61,344 bases of DNA, from contig JAQUCE010000019.1 of the NCBI GenBank assembly GCA_028686345.1, positions 1 to 61,344 on the forward strand, in the 5' to 3' direction. The notes beneath the pieces were generated by a model. The model made no database searches. It saw nothing but the letters and a program-made list of their open reading frames with translations, and was not told the DNA's origin. Positions 59,055 to 61,344 of the stretch are shown here, in pieces (position 1 is the first letter of the stretch; every line of letters starts with the position of its first letter). A program made the translations under genes and the position numbers. This stretch comes from Kiritimatiellia bacterium (GTDB lineage Bacteria; Verrucomicrobiota; Kiritimatiellia; RFP12; UBA1067).

Positions 59055-59807
59055 TCACTGTGCCAAATACCCACCATCCACAACTAACTGCGTACCGGTT
59101 ATAAAGCGTGAGGCATCGCCCAAAAGGAAAGCTATCGCATTGGCAACATCTTCTGGCTCCCCTAGTCCTAGTGGCTGTTTAATCAGAATCTGCCGGGTTG
59201 CCTCATCACCCACCACTGATGTAATATCATCTAACATAGGTGTTTGTATGTTCGAAGGCACAACGCTATTCACTCGAATGTTTTTTGCAACCAATTCAAG
59301 TGCTAACGCTCGAATCGACGCATCCAATGCACCCTTGCTACCGCAATACAACGAACCGCCCAACCATCCGACCTTTGCAGAAATAGATGATATTGCCACG
59401 ATACTACCGCCTGCCGAGTACTTTTTTTTTGAGAACCACTTTACCAACTCCATGAAAGCGAAATAGTTAATTGTCATAACCTCGCGCATAGCCGCAATTG
59501 ATACGTATTGAATTGGTATGGCAGGACCAACCCCAGCCGCATGAACAATTCCATTTAATTTCTGTTCGGAACCACAGCGGTTGAACAACTCTTCGTACCT
59601 CTCGAGGTCTGTCAGATCAAAGGTGACCGCAGTATGGCCACTACCCGTCATCTGCTTTAAAGTCTCATTCAGCCGTTTCTCATCGCGGGCGACCAACACA
59701 ACTGAGGCTCCTAGGCGACTCAATAAAATTGCACATGCTCGCCCAATGCCAGAAGAGGCTCCCGTAACTAGAATCCTTCGACCTATCAGTTCCATCGGGT
59801 TAACCAT
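59055..59807 (-). CDS. SDR-family oxidoreductase (FabG-like 3-ketoacyl reductase)
   Basis: A 250-residue classical SDR: VTGASSGIGRACA for the cofactor, GIVHAAGVG (variant NNAG), AISSISAKVG with the catalytic Ser, YCGSKGALDA with the Tyr-x3-Lys, and VVPSNIQTPM after it; it ends GTQLVVDGGYLAQ. It likely reduces a 3-ketoacyl chain attached to the small ACP encoded upstream, giving 3-hydroxyacyl. The ATG at 59807 has GGGAG 9 bases upstream and overlaps the KAS III stop by 8 bases. Confidence 0.88.
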   Translation of the reverse strand: MVNPMELIGRRILVTGASSGIGRACAILLSRLGASVVLVARDEKRLNETLKQMTGSGHTAVTFDLTDLERYEELFNRCGSEQKLNGIVHAAGVGPAIPIQYVSIAAMREVMTINYFAFMELVKWFSKKKYSAGGSIVAISSISAKVGWLGGSLYCGSKGALDASIRALALELVAKNIRVNSVVPSNIQTPMLDDITSVVGDEATRQILIKQPLGLGEPEDVANAIAFLLGDASRFITGTQLVVDGGYLAQ

Positions 59808-60897
59808 GGTGTAATGCTCCCTCAATGTAAACATCACTCGAATAAAAGACCGATATGCAACATTCTGGGTTAATCGTAAGCGAGATTACTCCCCATGACA
59901 GGCCAACACCAAATCCAGCCAACACAACACGCCGAGGGGTTATAATGGCGGAATCCGCAAGCGTATCGCATAGTGTAAGTGGGATCGATGACACGCTCGT
60001 GTTTCCAAAACGGTCAATGGTTACAGGTACTTTCTCCATGGGAAGTTTTGTCATTTTTGAGATCTGCTTGAGTATGAATAGATTCGCCTGATGTAAGACC
60101 AGGAGATCCGTGTCCTCGGGTGTATGCCCTGCTTGACCCATCAAACGTTTTATAGCAGATGGGACCTCTGAGATGGTAAAGTTGAACACCTCCATGCCGT
60201 CCATGAACAAATCATAGTCGGAACGCCTTATGCCCTCTCCTGATTCTCGGATCTCCCGACTCCCATCCTTATTTCGCTGAGCGCCACTGGGAGCTATGAT
60301 GGCTTTATAACCACTGCCATCTGTACCAAACAAATAATTCCATGAATTATTATTTTCACCTGTACTTGCTAACAGAGTTGCGAACCCACCATCGCCAAAC
60401 AGCATTGCCGAAGATTTATCTTCCGGTGAAATTAGTTTCGTGATTGTATCTCCTCCACAAAGCAACACGTTCCTGATACCTTCTTGCCGGCAGATTGATC
60501 CTGCAACAAAAAGTCCATAAACGAAACCTGAACAGCCCAGATTGATATCGAACGACAAACACTCTTTTTTTAACCCAAGACGATGATGCAAGACACACGC
60601 CGTAGCTGGACAGACATAGTCAGGCGTTTGCGAAACAAAGATCAGCGCATCAATCTCATCCCGTTCAGCTCTGCCTTCATCAAACAAACGCTTTGCAGCG
60701 ACATAGCTCAAATCAGATGCTGTCTGCTCGGGCAATGAAATACAGCGACGAGTTACTCCTGTCATCTTTGCAGACTTTTCCACAACCTCTACGCCAAAGC
60801 TCCCAACAAATTGCTCATTGCCAACAAGATTGTCAGGCACTGCGCAGGATATCGCACGGATTTCAACATTACTCAAAATGCCAGATGCCGCACTCAT
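59800..60897 (-). CDS. 3-oxoacyl-ACP synthase III family protein
   Basis: A 365-residue thiolase-fold condensing enzyme. Catalytic Cys122 in NLGCSGFVYGL, His in VLHQANLFI and Asn in RFGNTSVSS complete the FabH triad. It should condense an acyl-CoA with malonyl-ACP. The gene overlaps both the ACP gene (4 bases) and the SDR gene (8 bases). A second KAS III lies upstream of the ACP, an arrangement found in O-antigen loci that make N-acyl sugars. It is some 40 residues longer than E. coli FabH, with an extra C-terminal tail after SLTINPE. Confidence 0.9.
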   Translation of the reverse strand: MSAASGILSNVEIRAISCAVPDNLVGNEQFVGSFGVEVVEKSAKMTGVTRRCISLPEQTASDLSYVAAKRLFDEGRAERDEIDALIFVSQTPDYVCPATACVLHHRLGLKKECLSFDINLGCSGFVYGLFVAGSICRQEGIRNVLLCGGDTITKLISPEDKSSAMLFGDGGFATLLASTGENNNSWNYLFGTDGSGYKAIIAPSGAQRNKDGSREIRESGEGIRRSDYDLFMDGMEVFNFTISEVPSAIKRLMGQAGHTPEDTDLLVLHQANLFILKQISKMTKLPMEKVPVTIDRFGNTSVSSIPLTLCDTLADSAIITPRRVVLAGFGVGLSWGVISLTINPECCISVFYSSDVYIEGALHHG

Positions 60898-61118
60898 ACT
60901 GATTGCTCCATGACATCCAGAACATCCTGGATTACTTTAAAGGATCTTAGCTGTGCACCACTCAAGCGCCTGCCAAAACTTTCATTCACTAAAGCGATTA
61001 GCGAGAGCATTGCAACTGAGTCCCATGGAAGGTCATCCATCTTAGTCTCAGGGGTAATTACTCCTGCATCCACTTCAAACATCTCTTCAAGTGCTTCAAT
61101 TTTTTCTGTCTGTGTCAT
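60894..61118 (-). CDS. Acyl carrier protein
   Basis: A 74-residue acidic ACP. The phosphopantetheine Ser is Ser34 in PWDSVAML, a DSV variant of the usual DSL. Helix pattern and length are normal. AAAGGAG lies 7 bases before the ATG, the strongest ribosome-binding site in this end of the window. It is dedicated to the flanking KAS III genes rather than to general fatty acid synthesis. Confidence 0.9.
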   Translation of the reverse strand: MTQTEKIEALEEMFEVDAGVITPETKMDDLPWDSVAMLSLIALVNESFGRRLSGAQLRSFKVIQDVLDVMEQSV

Positions 61119-61154
61119 AGTATTCTCCTTTGTGTGTGAGTTTAATAAAACTCT

Positions 61155-61344
61155 TTACCAATTTATAACGACTGCTCCCCAAGAGAGTCCAACCCCAAAA
61201 CCAACCAGCATCACCCTCATCCCTGGCTTGAGAGTCCCATCCAATTGAGCTCGAGATAACGCTATTGGGATAGATGCGGACACCGTATTCCCGCAATCTT
61301 CAAAATTCATATAAAATTTTTCAGAGTTAATTTTACATTTCTTT
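61155..61344 (-). CDS. 3-oxoacyl-ACP synthase III family protein, C-terminal part (cut by window)
   Basis: The last 62 codons of a second KAS III run in from the right edge. DCGNTVSASIPIALS holds the active-site Asn, and VGFGVGLSWGAVVINW is the typical C-terminus, very like GFGVGLSWGVISL of the neighbour at 59800. The stop is TAA at 61155. Only 36 bases separate it from the ACP gene. Confidence 0.88.
   Translation of the reverse strand, partial: KKCKINSEKFYMNFEDCGNTVSASIPIALSRAQLDGTLKPGMRVMLVGFGVGLSWGAVVINW

Overview
The window looks like part of a chromosome of a free-living, polysaccharide-handling PVC-type bacterium (Verrucomicrobiota, Kiritimatiellota or Lentisphaerota). This is inferred from a formylglycine sulfatase, a DUF1080 lipoprotein, an exosortase-EpsI fusion and long runs of interspersed repeats. 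No rRNA, tRNA or other marker gene fixes the taxon. Almost every gene is on the minus strand.

Positions 1-13.9 kb are housekeeping and catabolism: sulfatase, SGNH hydrolase, methyltransferase, BirA, a metallo-beta-lactamase-fold hydrolase, an M24 peptidase, a small membrane protein on the plus strand, then a dhaK-dhaL-lsrF-like cluster, a VOC protein, the DUF1080 lipoprotein and a YjbQ protein. Gaps here hold several dispersed repeat families, including a 234-bp segment present twice (1 and 8542).

Positions 14-61.3 kb are one long surface-polysaccharide locus read right to left. It has a WecA/MraY-type initiating transferase fused to a Rossmann domain, an exosortase, a UDP-bacillosamine-type set (PglF-like dehydratase, PglE-like aminotransferase, PglD-like acetyltransferase, PglC-like phosphoglycosyltransferase), four GT-C membrane proteins, a second phosphoglycosyltransferase, five further glycosyltransferases, two sugar epimerase/dehydratases, a YdcF protein and, at the right end, an acyl module (KAS III, ACP, KAS III, SDR, acyltransferase-like protein). 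The acyl module could make an acyl group, for example a 3-hydroxyacyl, for an amino sugar. Inside the locus, at 29.6-39.7 kb, is a DNA-processing island: two SNF2 helicases, two SWIM zinc-finger proteins, an ERCC4-HhH nuclease and a Y1/REP-associated transposase (RAYT) with an extra C-terminal domain.

Two repeat families saturate the locus from about 21 to 57.8 kb. (1) GPE, the GCAAC-palindrome element: 'body units' built on GCAACCAC-NNN-GTGGTTGC followed by AATG(A/C)CGAGGTTAAAAGG, repeated one to four times, closed by one 'terminal unit' GTTTTAAACACGAATT + palindrome + AAAAAGG. Polarity and order are constant relative to the genes. (2) CHA, the CAAACCAG hairpin array: a constant CTCAAACCAG alternating with short hairpins whose stem sequences change from unit to unit while both arms stay complementary. 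Both families overlap stop codons, abut start codons, and are inserted in frame inside four sugar-pathway genes (eight insertions), where they add roughly 70-460 residues per protein. The RAYT gene sits inside GPE copies and is the obvious candidate mobilising enzyme. This repeat/RAYT/helicase/nuclease association is the most unusual feature of the window.
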